Position numbers and translations under genes: made by a program
In this document: in pieces, positions 44,464-54,489 of the stretch
Layout of the letters: every line of letters starts with the position of its first letter
How positions within the stretch are numbered: position 1 is the stretch's first letter
The notes under the pieces: model-generated
The model's input: only the letters and a program-made list of their open reading frames with translations
Databases searched by the model: none
Told to the model about the DNA's origin: nothing
Origin: Synechococcales cyanobacterium CRU_2_2
GTDB lineage: Bacteria > Cyanobacteriota > Cyanobacteriia > PCC-9006 > JAAUQQ01
Direction of reading: 5' to 3'
NCBI GenBank assembly: GCA_012034805.1
Contig: JAAUOP010000010.1
Span: 1 to 58,483, forward strand
DNA: 58,483 bases

Positions 44464-46185
44464 TCACTTCTCAATACTGTCTCTGCGCCGGTCGTATTCG
44501 ATTCTCCCATAGTCCAGCTTAATGATCCGATCGGCTAGATCAAAGTAGCGATCATCGTGGCTAATGGCAAGAATAAGTTTGCCCTGGGAGCGCAACTGCG
44601 GCAAAATCTCCTCATAAAACACCGCCCGAAAGCCAGGGTCTTGATCCGCCGCCCATTCGTCAAACAGATAGATGGGGCGATCGTCCAGGTAGGCTGTCAG
44701 CAAAGCTAGGCGCTTGCGCTGCCCCTGGGAGAGCGAAGTGGTCGAAAGTTCACCCTTTTCGATGCGAACTTTATGGGCCAAGCCCAGTTCTTCGAGATAG
44801 CATTGGGCCTTTTGGTCTAGGTTTGAGTGCGAATTTGAGTGCGAATTTGAGTGAGGATCGGCATGCGGATCGGCATGCGGATCGGCATGCGGATCGGCAT
44901 GCGGATCGGCATGACCATAACCTAGCAGTTGCTTAAACAAGTAAAAGTCTGAAAACACAGTCGTAAAATGTTGCCGATACCCTTCCAGGTTTGCCGAATC
45001 GATCGCCTCGCCGTTGAGGAAAACCCGTCCTGTATCGGCGATGTAGAGGCCGGCAATAATCTTAGCTAGCGTTGACTTGCCACTACCGTTCCCTCCAACA
45101 ATAAACACCACTTCCCCCGGCTCAAAGGTCAGATTAATCGGGCCGAGACTGAAACGATCTTCAGGGAGTTCACCGCTGTAGGTATGGAAAATATCTTGGA
45201 ATTCGAGCTGACGAAAAGGGGCGAGGGACGGGAGCTGATCCAAGCTGGTGCTCAAGTCTTCGGCCTGGGACTGCAAGCTGAGGCCTAGGTCTTCGATTTT
45301 GCGCAGGGAAACACCGCTTTTGATCAACACTGGCAGCCGCTCCATCAGGTTTTTGAACGGTACCATCAAGTAGGTCATGGTTAGGACAAAGCCGGAGAGT
45401 ACGAGGGGCTCAATCGCCATCAGCCTCGGCAAAACCAAGATCAGACCGCCGACAATCAGAAAAAACAGAAAACTTCCCCAGGTAGACGCCACCGCAAACA
45501 CCGTCAGAGCCGCCGTGGTGTATCGGCGGGAGGCATCCGCGCTGACTGCCAGTTGCCGATCGAGATAAGCCTGGCGGCGACGGGCGTTCAGTTTCAGCTC
45601 TTTGATGCCTTCGGTAATGGCCTGAAAGTGCTGCAATAGGTTGTCCTGCTCATTGCGCGCGCGCCGCATATCATGGCGTGCTTGGTTGAGCAAAAACTGC
45701 GTCGTACCCACGCCAAAGCCAATCATCGCGAGCGTAAAGGCAAACACGGGGCCAGAGAGAATGCCGAGATAGACCAAACAGCCGACGATGATAGCCAGGT
45801 CAATACAGAGAAACGGAATTGCAAAAACAGCGTTCGATAAGTTCGCCACATCATCGGTCAGTGTGGCCAGCAGACGGTTGATGCCTAGAGCTTCGAGTTG
45901 GTGCAAGGGAGCTGCCAAAATGCGCCGACTGAGGCGCAGCCGCAACCGGTAGACGGCTCCCTGGGACAGCGTAATTAGGAGGTACTGGGCGATAGGCGCA
46001 GTGAGTAGCACCACCAGCGTAAACCCGATGAACTGGGTCGCGAGGCCAGGCTGCTGCGGATTGCTGACGGCGTCGTTAATCAGGCCAATAAGGCGAGCGC
46101 TGCAAGCGCCGCTGACCAGCCCGCTAAAAATCGCAAAGACCGCCTGCCACCAGGATTCACGCAACAGAAGTAAGACCAGTTTCAT
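44464..46185 (-). CDS. Cyclic-peptide-export-type ABC transporter with His-rich insert
   Basis: A 573-residue fused membrane/ATPase protein of the PvdE/SyrD/YojI class. Six helices (residues 10-300) precede a nucleotide-binding domain: Walker A GGNGSGKST, signature SLSQGQRKRLALL, and Walker B IYLFDEWAADQDPGF, which is diagnostic of the class. Between YLFKQLLG and the helix before the signature sits an insert of five HADP and three HSNS units coded by 12-base tandem repeats. The substrate is unknown; the class exports peptides or siderophores. It lies upstream of and codirectional with the glycan operon, 59 bases before the GT39-like gene. Confidence 0.9.
   Translation of the reverse strand: MKLVLLLLRESWWQAVFAIFSGLVSGACSARLIGLINDAVSNPQQPGLATQFIGFTLVVLLTAPIAQYLLITLSQGAVYRLRLRLSRRILAAPLHQLEALGINRLLATLTDDVANLSNAVFAIPFLCIDLAIIVGCLVYLGILSGPVFAFTLAMIGFGVGTTQFLLNQARHDMRRARNEQDNLLQHFQAITEGIKELKLNARRRQAYLDRQLAVSADASRRYTTAALTVFAVASTWGSFLFFLIVGGLILVLPRLMAIEPLVLSGFVLTMTYLMVPFKNLMERLPVLIKSGVSLRKIEDLGLSLQSQAEDLSTSLDQLPSLAPFRQLEFQDIFHTYSGELPEDRFSLGPINLTFEPGEVVFIVGGNGSGKSTLAKIIAGLYIADTGRVFLNGEAIDSANLEGYRQHFTTVFSDFYLFKQLLGYGHADPHADPHADPHADPHADPHSNSHSNSHSNLDQKAQCYLEELGLAHKVRIEKGELSTTSLSQGQRKRLALLTAYLDDRPIYLFDEWAADQDPGFRAVFYEEILPQLRSQGKLILAISHDDRYFDLADRIIKLDYGRIEYDRRRDSIEK
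44822..44913. repeat. 12-base tandem repeats inside the ABC transporter
   Basis: On the plus strand there are three units related to TTTGAGTGCGAA and then five of TCGGCATGCGGA; the GCATGCGGATCG register is exact in most. They encode the HSNS and HADP repeats of the transporter. Array length could vary without a frameshift. Confidence 0.92.
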
Positions 46186-46186
46186 A

Positions 46187-46270
46187 GATGCAGGTTTAGA
46201 GATGCAGGTTTAGAGATGCAGATTCAGAGAGGTTAGGTGCAGAGAGGTTAGGTGCAGAGAGGTTAGGTGC
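46187..46270. repeat. Two tandem arrays upstream of the ABC transporter
   Basis: Three 14-base units (AGATGCAGGTTTAG, the third diverged) at 46187-46228 run directly into three exact 15-base units (AGAGAGGTTAGGTGC) at 46226-46270. They lie immediately before the ATG at 46185. The rest of the 46186-46567 spacer shows no further structure or gene that I can support. Confidence 0.88.
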
Positions 46271-46567
46271 AAAGATGTTGTTTGAGGCAAAACCAACCCA
46301 ACCATGAACGCCAGAAATTTAAGTTTAGCTTGCCCCAGAAAAGCCACTGGAGCCACGCCGGGCCTAGACTTTTGGCAAAGCGAGGCGCTGAATCCTCGGA
46401 TGCTCAGTTGAATGAGGGGTGACACCCCGACCAAACTCTTTTGTTATCGAGCGTAAAATGTGGGAGTGAGGGGTTGGCGTCGCGATCGAGCGCCGATGCC
46501 CGACCTGCCTCAATGGCATTGGAGCTCATGGGACAAGACACGTTCAGTTGTATGGAAGTCACTCGCG

Positions 46568-46792
46568 ATGTTTTTATCTCGATATACGGCGATCGCCTTC
46601 ATCCTGTTTGCCATGCTGTTTCCGGTGCGCACCCCTTGTCAAGGCGGGGAGCTAGACTGCAATTCTTTGCCGGACTACCGGGGCCGTGTCCGCCCTTACT
46701 ATGATATCCGGCCCTTTAGCGTGACTGTGATTGAGCAGCTCACCGGTAGTTCTGTGCCGATCTTGTATCGTCGTACCCAGAGTCTGCTCTAG
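46568..46792 (+). CDS. Small exported hypothetical protein
   Basis: 74 residues from ATG 46568. The signal peptide (MFLSRYTAIAFILFAMLFPV) is followed by a short mature part with two Cys residues (TPCQGGELDCNSLPDYRGRV) and an aromatic/arginine-rich end (RPYYDIRPFSVTVIEQLTGS). It looks like a real exported peptide-sized protein, but the family is unknown to me. The frame stays open upstream to 46460, and ATG 46496 is another possible start. It ends 15 bases from the corrected stop of the convergent tilS. Confidence 0.5.
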   Translation: MFLSRYTAIAFILFAMLFPVRTPCQGGELDCNSLPDYRGRVRPYYDIRPFSVTVIEQLTGSSVPILYRRTQSLL

Positions 46793-46807
46793 CAACAGGA
46801 AACAGGC

Positions 46808-47822
46808 CTAGTCTAGGAAGAGCCAGTCGCCCGAGACTCGGCGATCGCCCCCCCGGCAACGGATCGCTCTGGGCTCGGTTTGGTGCGGCTAGCAGCGCGA
46901 CTAATTTGTCGATTTGTTCACCATTCGGCTGCTGGGGCAAATGCTGCTGCAAAAACTGTCGAATCACACGCCGCTGCAGTGCCAAGGGTGCTTGATGTAG
47001 GTGTCGCCGCTGGAGCCCCTGCTTGGACTGAATCTGCTGGCGTAGGGCGATCGCCTGGGTCTCCAAATACTCTACGTCGGCCTGCAGCAATTCGGCGGTG
47101 CGGGCCAAATGCGCTTCGACCCGAGGGTTGAGATGTTGCTGGAGGTAGGGCAAGACATCCAGGCGCAGGCGGTTGCGGGCGTAGTCGCGGGACTGATTGG
47201 TGGCATCCTCCCAAATGGGCAGCTGAAATCGCTGACAAAACGCGGCGGTTTCTGAGCGCGTAAACCCCAGCAGTGGACGAACCAGACGCACTGATGTTTT
47301 GCGGCGTTCTGGGCTAGAGCCTGGACACTCAGAGAGCAGACGTTCCCAGGTGAGTGCCCCGAGGCCATCGGCTCCGCTGCCGCGCACGAGATTGTAGAGC
47401 AGGGTTTCGGCGCGATCGCTCGCCGTATGACCCGTCACCACCACATCAAATCCTTGGGCTGCGGCAACCTGGGCCAGGACACCATAGCGCCAGGTTCGGG
47501 CCTGGGCCTCGCCCTCGGGGGGCTCAGCTGCCGTCTGAATCCAGCAATCGAGCTGCCACTGGTCGGCCAGATCTTTCACCTGTTGGGCGTTGGCATCGGC
47601 GTCGGTGCGCCAGCGGTGGTTGCAGTGGGCGATCGCCAGCTGCCACTGCCAGCGCGATCGCAAATCCAGCAATAACTTAACCAGGCAGAGCGAATCCTGC
47701 CCGCCCGAAAGTGCAATCAGTAGACGCTGGTGGGGAGGGAGGAGGGGGCGCGATCGCAACAAGCCATGCAAACGCGCATGAGCTGGCGTCCAATCTTCTC
47801 CAGAGGCCGCCTTGTCAGCCAC
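46808..47822 (-). CDS. tilS: tRNA(Ile)-lysidine synthase (frameshift near 3' end)
   Basis: Converts C34 of the tRNA-Ile CAU anticodon to lysidine using ATP and lysine; normally essential. The PP-loop SGGQDSLCLVKLLLDLRSRW is near residue 40; then come AHCNHRWRTDADANAQQVKD, VVTGHTASDRAETLLYNLVR, GSGADGLGAL, and a substrate-binding helical C-terminal part. The C7 run 46848-46854 throws the frame off: as written it continues to 46740, overlapping the convergent gene. With two more or one fewer base it ends GDWLFLD, the family's usual ending, with a stop at 46808. The coordinates given are for the corrected frame. Confidence 0.88.
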
Positions 47823-47825
47823 CGG

Positions 47826-49732
47826 CTAAATCGCCCCGAGGGTGCCCCGAGGCTGATGCATTCCCACCATCACCCCATCCGGGTCATACAGTTCTAGGGG
47901 AATTTGAGCCGCGTTGCTCACGGTTTCGAGCGCCGTTTCGAGAGCATGAACATGGTTGAGCGCGCCAATACGGCTTTGTTCGTCGCCCACGGAACCTGCG
48001 GTCAGCACGGCCCGCTCGTAGTCTAGGGTCAGTGTCACCGCCAGCAGTTGCGGCGTAGCCTCGTAGGTGCAAATCAAGGGCGTGCCCTGACAGACCTTTG
48101 CCAGATCGCGCTCCACATCCCGCAGCTTGGCAAACTGCTGCGCCTTTTGCTCTGCCTGCTGCAGGGCGTAGGTGTATTCAGGCATCAAGCCCTGGGCCTG
48201 GGGGAAATAGGCCGAGGAAGACTCAGGCACTTGGCCCATGCTGGCCAAGGCCGCCTTCCAATGGTCGCGAGCATCCTCCCACTCGTTCTTGAATTCTGAG
48301 ACCTTGGCGGCTTCGGCGCTGGCGAGGCCTGCTTGGTAAGTGTTGACGATAAAGCCTTCTTTGCTTTGCTGCCCCTGATTAATCGAAAGCTCGGATTCAT
48401 AGCGGGAGATCAACGCCACGGCTTCCGGGTAGGCCGTGGTGGTGCGAGGCACCTGGCGCAGGGTATAGAGCGCGTCCTGAAGCTTGATTTGGCCGCGTTG
48501 CAAAACGTTAGGGCATCGGCTTCGTCGCTCGGATTGGGAAACTCACTGGCGATCGCCCGCGCTTTTCTCAACAATTCCTGTCCTCGGGTTTCTTCTGCCA
48601 AGCGGGCCTGAACTAAGGTTAGATTCTTTTCATATTGGGAAAGTTTGTCCTGGGCCAGGGCATACATCGGACTTTCAGGCGAGACGCCTTTGAGTTGGGC
48701 GATCGCGGCTTCCCAATAGACCTGAATTTCCTGTAACTGCTTGGCCTTCAATTGGCTGGCTTGGCCTTTGTCCTCGGCCTGGGCGGCCTGGGCGAGGGCG
48801 TCTTGAATGGGGGTGAGCGAGTTGAGCGTCTTGCGGTAGCGATCGCGCAATCCCCGCGCCTGGGGGCCGTAGGACGTCCAAGCGGGCACCTCTCGCAATT
48901 CCCCGAGCGCACTGTTGAGGGCGAGGCGGGCTTGTTCGAGATCATTCCACGTACTGGCCACTTGCAGCATGGCATTCACGTCTTGGCCGTGCTGTTGGGC
49001 GAGGGTCAGGGGCGCACAGCTGCGAAACCAGCAGGGACGGGATGCCACATAGAAACTGGCGACAAATGTCACCAGACACAAGCCCAGGCCTGCAGCCCAC
49101 ACGGAGCGCGGAATATGAACCGACAGCCGAAGTCGATCTTCTGTTTCATCCGTCTCGAATTCGTCAGATTCGGATTCGTCAGATTCGAAGCTGTAAGTCT
49201 CAGAATGGTAAGGCTCGAAATGGTAAGTCTCGGAATCGGAATGACCGAAATCATGACGACCAGTAGCAGCTCCTGCTCCAGACCGATGCACACCATGGAC
49301 AGGATCGCTTTCCGCACCTGGCAGGGGCTCCAAACGCAGGTGCTCGGGTGAAAAAGCCGCCGCCATTTCTGGATCGATCGCCACTTCCCCAGACCAATCT
49401 AGGCGATCATCTGCGTCCAAATCTAAATCGAGATCCGTTTCCGAATCCAGATTCAGATTCAGATTCAGATTGAGATCAGACTCAAGGGCCTCAAGAGTCG
49501 CCTCCCGATCGGCATCGGCTTTCGTCTCGTCACCGTTCTGGGCGTTACCGTTCTGGGCGTTACCGGTCTGGAGGTCACCAGCTTGCGTGGCCACCGCTGG
49601 AATTCTGGCCAAGGCGCTGCTCGACTGCGCCGGGGTGATGATTCTGGAGTCCCCTAGAAACTGCTTCAGCGGAACAATCTCCCACTCACATTCCCCGTAG
49701 GACTGCTTTTGGTTGATTACGCGAATAAACAT
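47826..49732 (-). pseudogene. Membrane-anchored coiled-coil hypothetical protein, one frameshift
   Basis: About 635 residues after correction. The N-terminal segment MFIRVINQKQSYGECEWEIV is followed by low-complexity acidic repeats (QNGNA, NLNLNL/DLDLDL, then SETYHFEPYHSETYSFESDE). Next is one membrane helix (WAAGLGLCLVTFVASFYVA) near residue 230, then a long helical/coiled region with repeated SYGPQARGLRDRYRKTL-like and AYFPQAQGLMPEYTYALQQA-like units. The frame breaks at the A4 run 48502-48505 (one T short on the coding strand). It starts just after the stop of the short gene upstream and is probably coupled to it. I do not know the family. It stops 3 bases before the tilS start. Confidence 0.7.
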
Positions 49733-49734
49733 AT

Positions 49735-50033
49735 TCACCCCAATTGGGCCGGGGGCTCGCTCAGGGAAGACTGGGCGGTCCAAACCTCCGGGGGAGCGGC
49801 TTCCAATAAATCTTTGATGCGCTCAAAGGTGACGGTTAAGTTGGGCTGTACCGTAATCACATGTTCTACGAGCACCAGCAAACGCCCCCCCGAGGCGCAC
49901 ACCGAATGGCCAGCACGTCTGGGCCGACCTGCTGCCAGCGCTGGGTCAAATAGTCACCCAGCGGCTGGTAGGGATTTTCGGGTGCGGTGGGCGTGGGAAT
50001 AATCGTAGAGGTGCCGATGGCTTGCGATCGCAT
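49735..50033 (-). pseudogene. Hypothetical protein, one frameshift in a G run
   Basis: From ATG 50033 (MRSQAIGTSTIIPTPTAPEN, then PYQPLGDYLTQRWQQVGPDV) the frame stops early. Adding one G to the run 49885-49891 restores RGGRLLVLVEHVITVQPNLT and an acidic/Pro-rich end, with a TGA at 49735. The reconstructed 100-residue protein has an alpha/beta look and is not a family I can name. The next gene starts at the overlapping GTGAATATG, so the two form a unit. Confidence 0.6.
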
Positions 50034-50322
50034 AGGGTTCGGAGCTGTGGATCTGGAGCGAGGGGTCTGAAGCGATGAGCCTGGATTTGTGAGCCTGGGA
50101 TCGGGATGGGCTCATCCGTGAGGGGGCGATCGCCACGTTACTTCGATTACGGACGCTTGACCTTCATGCGGAGAATATAGGCGCTCCTCCGGACAGTTGG
50201 CAAGACTTTTACCGCCTTACAGCAATGCAACCCGTTTGACCAGAGATTGTAAGACAAGTCCAGCGAGATGGGGATGTTCGATGGATTGGATTCGGCTGGG
50301 TTTGTCCAGATTTCGCTTGTCC

Positions 50323-50844
50323 CTAGCGGGCTTCGCTAAATTGCAACTCGTAGGGCAGGTATTGTTCTGAATTGATCGAGCCGACCCAGATCTGATAGTC
50401 CCCCGGCATCCACTGACCGGCAATACTGGGGCCAGCAAGGGTGCGATCGTCGTTACACCAGGTTCCGCCAGGGCCGCGTACCAACAAAATGGTGTCGCCA
50501 GAGCTGGCAACTTGAAGATTGAGATAGTTAAAGAAACTGGTGAGCCTTACTTCATGGTCCGGTTTGTCGCTGATGAAGCCGACGCAGGATCCCGTTTCGG
50601 TTTTCAATCGGCCTGCCACAGTTTCGGTATAAGCTTCGCCACCACTGAGCCCGCGTAGGACAGTCGGATCTGGAATAAAGCGTGGCCCCAGTTTGGTATC
50701 GGTAAACATCGGCTGGTTGCGAACCACTTGGGCCATGAGCGGGCGATGCGACATGCCGCTGACCACCGCACCTAGCAAAACGAGGCTAACCATCGCACCC
50801 CGCGCCATCAAGCGCTGTACACCCACATGCTGAACAATTTGCAT
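50323..50844 (-). CDS. Exported conserved hypothetical protein
   Basis: 173 residues. The signal peptide (GAMVSLVLLGAVVSGMSH) has cleavage near PLMAQ. The mature part is beta-rich: FTDTKLGPRFIPDPTVLRGL, GRLKTETGSCVGFISDKPDH, SSGDTILLVRGPGGTWCNDD, then WMPGDYQIWVGSINSEQYLP. Two Cys residues could form a disulfide. GDTILLVRGPGGTWCNDD with the GDYQIWVGS end resembles bacterial pre-peptidase or lectin-like jelly rolls, and similar exported proteins occur in many cyanobacteria without known function. The start is ATG 50844. Confidence 0.78.
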   Translation of the reverse strand: MQIVQHVGVQRLMARGAMVSLVLLGAVVSGMSHRPLMAQVVRNQPMFTDTKLGPRFIPDPTVLRGLSGGEAYTETVAGRLKTETGSCVGFISDKPDHEVRLTSFFNYLNLQVASSGDTILLVRGPGGTWCNDDRTLAGPSIAGQWMPGDYQIWVGSINSEQYLPYELQFSEAR

Positions 50845-51073
50845 TTCCCCTGACTCCCGATGACTTTACAACTTGGAACTTCAACTTGGAACCATTCGAA
50901 ACCGCTTGGAGCCATCACAAAATGGCCAGCGAACCGACACCTCAGTCTGGGAGTTAGCCCAGGCTGAGGCCGACGAATTGACCGTTATGGTACTTGATCA
51001 TTCTAATTTTTTGTCACGGATGCTTTCCGAATTGCAGTCGTGAACCAGGGGAGGTTTGGGCTGAGGTTTGGGC

Positions 51074-52576
51074 TTAAGCCTGGGTTGCCACAGCGATCGC
51101 TTTCTCGAGACGGCTTTTGTCCCAGCCTCTTTGGTTTAGCAGCAGCCAAGCATCCACTAAGTCTGGTCCCTGCAAACTCCCCATCAGGGCAGCGCGCAAG
51201 CTTCGCATTACGATCCCTTTTTTGACCGCTTGGGTTTGGGTGACTTGGTCGATGATCTGCTTTGCCACTTCAGATGAGGTGACTGGCTGCTGGGCAATGG
51301 CCTCCAAAACGCCCTGCACGATTCCGGCCCCGGATACTTGCTGGAGTAAGGCCGCTGCGTCGGGTTGGATTTCGACAGTTTCGTGGCCAAGCAGAGCCGC
51401 TTGCCCGACGCCATCATTGATTTTGACCAGGCTGGGCGCGATTAGTTGGGTGAGCTGGAGCAGCCAGGGGCGATCGGCTCCGCCAAGCTTCGTAGAATCG
51501 GGAGATAAGCCTCCAGAGGCATCACCTTCCCCCGCAAATTCGTAGCCCGCTGCTTGCCACAGCGGCAGCAACTCCTCTAGCAGTTGCTCTGCCGGAATGC
51601 CATGCAACACCTGAGCATTGAGCCAGTTAAGCTTGTCCCAATCGAATTTGGCTCCGGCCCGATTTACCCGCTCAAAACCAAAGGCAGTTGCGGCCTCAGC
51701 TAGGGTAAATCGTTCGGTCATGGGTTCCGGCGGCGACCAGCCCAACAATCCCATGTAGTTGGCCAGGGCATCGGCGGTGTAGCCCATCGCTTCAAAGTCT
51801 GCGACGGAGGTAACGCCGTCGCGCTTCGAGAGTTTTCGGCCTTCGGCATTGAGAATCAGCGGGGTATGGGCAAATTGGGGAATCGCTTTGCCCAGCGCTT
51901 CGTACAGCAGAATTTGTTTGCCTGTGTTGGCAATGTGATCTTCACCGCGAATCACATGGGTAATGGCCATGTCGGCGTCGTCTACCACCACCACGAAGTT
52001 GTAGAGGGGCAGGCCGAGGGTGCCAGCGGGGGCGCGCCGAGCGATGACCATGTCGCCCCCGAGGTCGCTGCCCTTCCAGGTGACGGTGCCGCGTACCAGG
52101 TCATCCCATTGGATGATGCGATCGTCCTCAATTTTGAACCGGATCACGGGCTCTCGGCCCTCGGCCTCAAAAGCAGCTCGCTGTTCGGGGGTTAGATCGC
52201 GGTGTCGGTTGTCATAGCGAGGGGCTTCCTTGCGAGCCTTTTGGGCTTCGCGCATAGCCTCTAGCTCTTCGGACGTGCAGTAGCAGGGATAGGCTGAGCC
52301 CTGATCCAAAAGCTGCTGGACGGCTGCGCGGTAGAGATCCATCCGCTGAGTCTGATAAAGCGGCCCTTCGTCCCAGTCGAGGCCGAGCCACTTGAGCCCG
52401 GCCAGGATGTTGTCGGTGTATTCGGGGCGCGATCGCTCCTGATCCGTATCCTCAATCCGCAAAATAAACGTCCCGCCCTGGTTGCGTGCAAACAGCCAGT
52501 TGAACACAGCGGTTCGGGCGGTGCCAATGTGCAAGTTGCCGGTGGGGCTTGGTGCAATGCGAACACGAACAGACAT
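51074..52576 (-). CDS. gltX: Glutamate-tRNA ligase
   Basis: A 500-residue class I synthetase that charges tRNA-Glu, which also feeds tetrapyrrole synthesis in cyanobacteria. The HIGH-type motif is in [20 protein letters not shown] (residues 8-27), the ERS-DTDQ region is [20 protein letters not shown], and the KMSKS motif is KLSKRDG near residue 250. An anticodon-binding helical domain fills the C-terminal third. It is in line with, and about 140 bases after, tRNA-Asp. About 10 residues near 355-370 ([20 protein letters not shown]) look like an extra loop. Confidence 0.96.
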   Translation of the reverse strand: MSVRVRIAPSPTGNLHIGTARTAVFNWLFARNQGGTFILRIEDTDQERSRPEYTDNILAGLKWLGLDWDEGPLYQTQRMDLYRAAVQQLLDQGSAYPCYCTSEELEAMREAQKARKEAPRYDNRHRDLTPEQRAAFEAEGREPVIRFKIEDDRIIQWDDLVRGTVTWKGSDLGGDMVIARRAPAGTLGLPLYNFVVVVDDADMAITHVIRGEDHIANTGKQILLYEALGKAIPQFAHTPLILNAEGRKLSKRDGVTSVADFEAMGYTADALANYMGLLGWSPPEPMTERFTLAEAATAFGFERVNRAGAKFDWDKLNWLNAQVLHGIPAEQLLEELLPLWQAAGYEFAGEGDASGGLSPDSTKLGGADRPWLLQLTQLIAPSLVKINDGVGQAALLGHETVEIQPDAAALLQQVSGAGIVQGVLEAIAQQPVTSSEVAKQIIDQVTQTQAVKKGIVMRSLRAALMGSLQGPDLVDAWLLLNQRGWDKSRLEKAIAVATQA

Positions 52577-52716
52577 AGGCTGGAGAAGAACAAGGATAAG
52601 AACAAAGCCATATTCACACCAAAAAGCGAAACAGAATCAACTGCTTCGCTTCTGGGTGCTGCTGAGACAGTTCTCCCTTCAGAGAACTGTCTCCTCCAAA
52701 CGGACTCTCTCAAAAA

Positions 52717-52790
52717 CGGGACTGACGGGATTCGAACCCGCAACTTCCGCCGTGACAGGGCGGTGCTCTAACCGGTTGAACTACAGTCCC
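52717..52790 (-). tRNA. tRNA-Asp (GTC)
   Basis: 74 bases. The acceptor stem is GGGACTG/CAGTCCC, the anticodon arm CCGCC-CTGTCAC-GGCGG (anticodon GTC), the T arm GCGGGTTCGAATCCCGT, and the discriminator G. The 3' CCA is not encoded. Confidence 0.95.
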
Positions 52791-52908
52791 AGATTGTGTT
52801 GCACCGCACTCGATTTGCGGCCTTCACTATTGTGCAGAGTAGAAACTCATTTGTCAACGGATTTTCATCTCCGTTCTTGACAGACCCGAGCCCCTCATGC
52901 CCACACAA

Positions 52909-52981
52909 CGCGCCCTGGAGGACTTGAACCCCCGACATTCGGTTTTGGAGACCGACGTTCTACCAACTGAACTAAGGACGC
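52909..52981 (-). tRNA. tRNA-Trp (CCA)
   Basis: 73 bases. The acceptor stem is GCGTCCT/AGGGCGC, the anticodon arm TCGGT-CTCCAAA-ACCGA (anticodon CCA), the T arm CGGGGGTTCAAGTCCTCC, and the discriminator G. It lies between rplS and tRNA-Asp on the same strand. Confidence 0.95.
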
Positions 52982-53037
52982 AAGTAGGGAGACCAATGTT
53001 CCCCCCGACATTATGACACGGAAGCGTGGGAAATCGT

Positions 53038-53400
53038 CTAGAGAGGACGATCGAAACGTTGCTTGACGCGGGTTGCCTTGCCGACGCGATCGCGCAGGTA
53101 GTACAGCTTGGCCCGACGCACTTTACCGCGACGAATGATGGTGATCACGTCAACGAGCGGAGAATGGAGTAAAAACACCCGCTCAACGCCAATCCCTTGG
53201 AAAATCTTGCGCACCGTAATCGTTTCATTGATGCCGCCGTTCCGTCTCGCGATCACCGTCCCCTCATAGGGCTGAACTCGTTCTTTTTCTCCCTCTCGGA
53301 TGCGAACCCCGACGCGAACGGTATCGCCGATGTAAATCTCCGGGAGATCTTGCTTGATATGTTCCGCTTCAATCGAGCGGATAATTGCTTGGGCGTTCAT
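53038..53400 (-). CDS. rplS: 50S ribosomal protein L19
   Basis: 120 residues from ATG 53400 ([20 protein letters not shown]). Family segments are [60 protein letters not shown] and the basic end [21 protein letters not shown]19 sits at the 30S-50S interface. It is followed by tRNA-Trp 57 bases downstream. Confidence 0.97.
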   Translation of the reverse strand: MNAQAIIRSIEAEHIKQDLPEIYIGDTVRVGVRIREGEKERVQPYEGTVIARRNGGINETITVRKIFQGIGVERVFLLHSPLVDVITIIRRGKVRRAKLYYLRDRVGKATRVKQRFDRPL

Positions 53401-53630
53401 GCTTGCGTGCCAAAATCTCACGATTCACCATCGTACCGGTCTTTTCCTCTTACGTCTAGGCAAACGATCAATTCAGCACGGCTCATTTCGAGAAACGTAT
53501 CAGCCGATTGGATTTAGTCTGCTCCCCCTGGCCACTCTCCTGGTGTTTCCCAGCGTCCCCCTCAAGATTCTGTTAACTTGGGTAAGGAACTGTTAACTCC
53601 CCACTCATCTAGCTTTTTTCGCAATCCGAC

Positions 53631-54461
53631 ATGAACATCTTTGGTAGCTTGCTGGCCCAGCCCAAAACGAAGGGACCTCAAGTCCAGCGGCAGCGTCGCG
53701 GCATTGAGATCAAATCCAATCGCGAAATTGAGATTATGCGCCAGGCCTCCAAAATCGTGGGGACGGTGCTGAAAGAAATCTCTCAAATGGTTGAGCCAGG
53801 GATGACGACGCTAGATCTGGATGGCTATGCCGAGCGTCGCATCCGCGAGCTGGGTGCAACCCCAAGCTTTAAGGGCTACCACGGCTTTCCTGCTTCGCTT
53901 TGCACCAGCATCAACGACGAAGTAGTTCACGGGATTCCGAACAAGAAAAAAGTGATTCGTGAAGGGGATGTCCTCAAGGTTGATACGGGGGCATTTTTCC
54001 AGGGGTTCCATGGCGATTCCTGCATCACCATCGGCGTGGGTGACGTCAAGCCCGAGGCCCAGCGGCTGATTCGGGTGGCGCAAGAGGCGCTGTTCAAGGG
54101 CATTGAGCAGGTGAAGGCGGGCGGCTATTTACTCGATATCGCTGGGGCCGTGGAGGATCATGTCAAGTCCAATGGCTACAGCGTTGTGGAAGACTACACC
54201 GGCCATGGCGTGGGTCGCAATCTCCATGAGGAGCCCTCGGTGTTTAATTTCCGCACCAACGAAATGCCCAATGTCAAACTGCGGGCGGGGATGACTCTGG
54301 CGATCGAGCCTATTCTCAATGCAGGCACCAAGCAAACCCGCACGCTGCGGGACAAGTGGACGGTGGTGACCATTGATAAGGCGCTGTCAGCCCAGTGGGA
54401 GCACACGGTGTTGGTGACGAAGGATGGCTACGAGATTTTGACCGATCGCACCCATCTGTAA
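53631..54461 (+). CDS. map: Type I methionine aminopeptidase
   Basis: A 276-residue dinuclear metalloprotease that removes initiator Met. Metal ligands lie in [20 protein letters not shown] (two Asp), [19 protein letters not shown] (His), [12 protein letters not shown] (Glu) and [14 protein letters not shown] (Glu). The N-terminal extension of about 25 residues ([18 protein letters not shown]) precedes the usual [18 protein letters not shown] start; cyanobacteria often have several map copies, and this one has the longer form. The following Uma2 gene begins 28 bases later. Confidence 0.95.
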   Translation: MNIFGSLLAQPKTKGPQVQRQRRGIEIKSNREIEIMRQASKIVGTVLKEISQMVEPGMTTLDLDGYAERRIRELGATPSFKGYHGFPASLCTSINDEVVHGIPNKKKVIREGDVLKVDTGAFFQGFHGDSCITIGVGDVKPEAQRLIRVAQEALFKGIEQVKAGGYLLDIAGAVEDHVKSNGYSVVEDYTGHGVGRNLHEEPSVFNFRTNEMPNVKLRAGMTLAIEPILNAGTKQTRTLRDKWTVVTIDKALSAQWEHTVLVTKDGYEILTDRTHL

Positions 54462-54489
54462 GAAGTTGCGTTAAAGAACTGATTCAAAA

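Noticed and set aside
44822..44913. CRISPR-like array
   Set aside because: The units are 12 bases with no spacers and encode in-frame amino-acid repeats. No cas gene is present.
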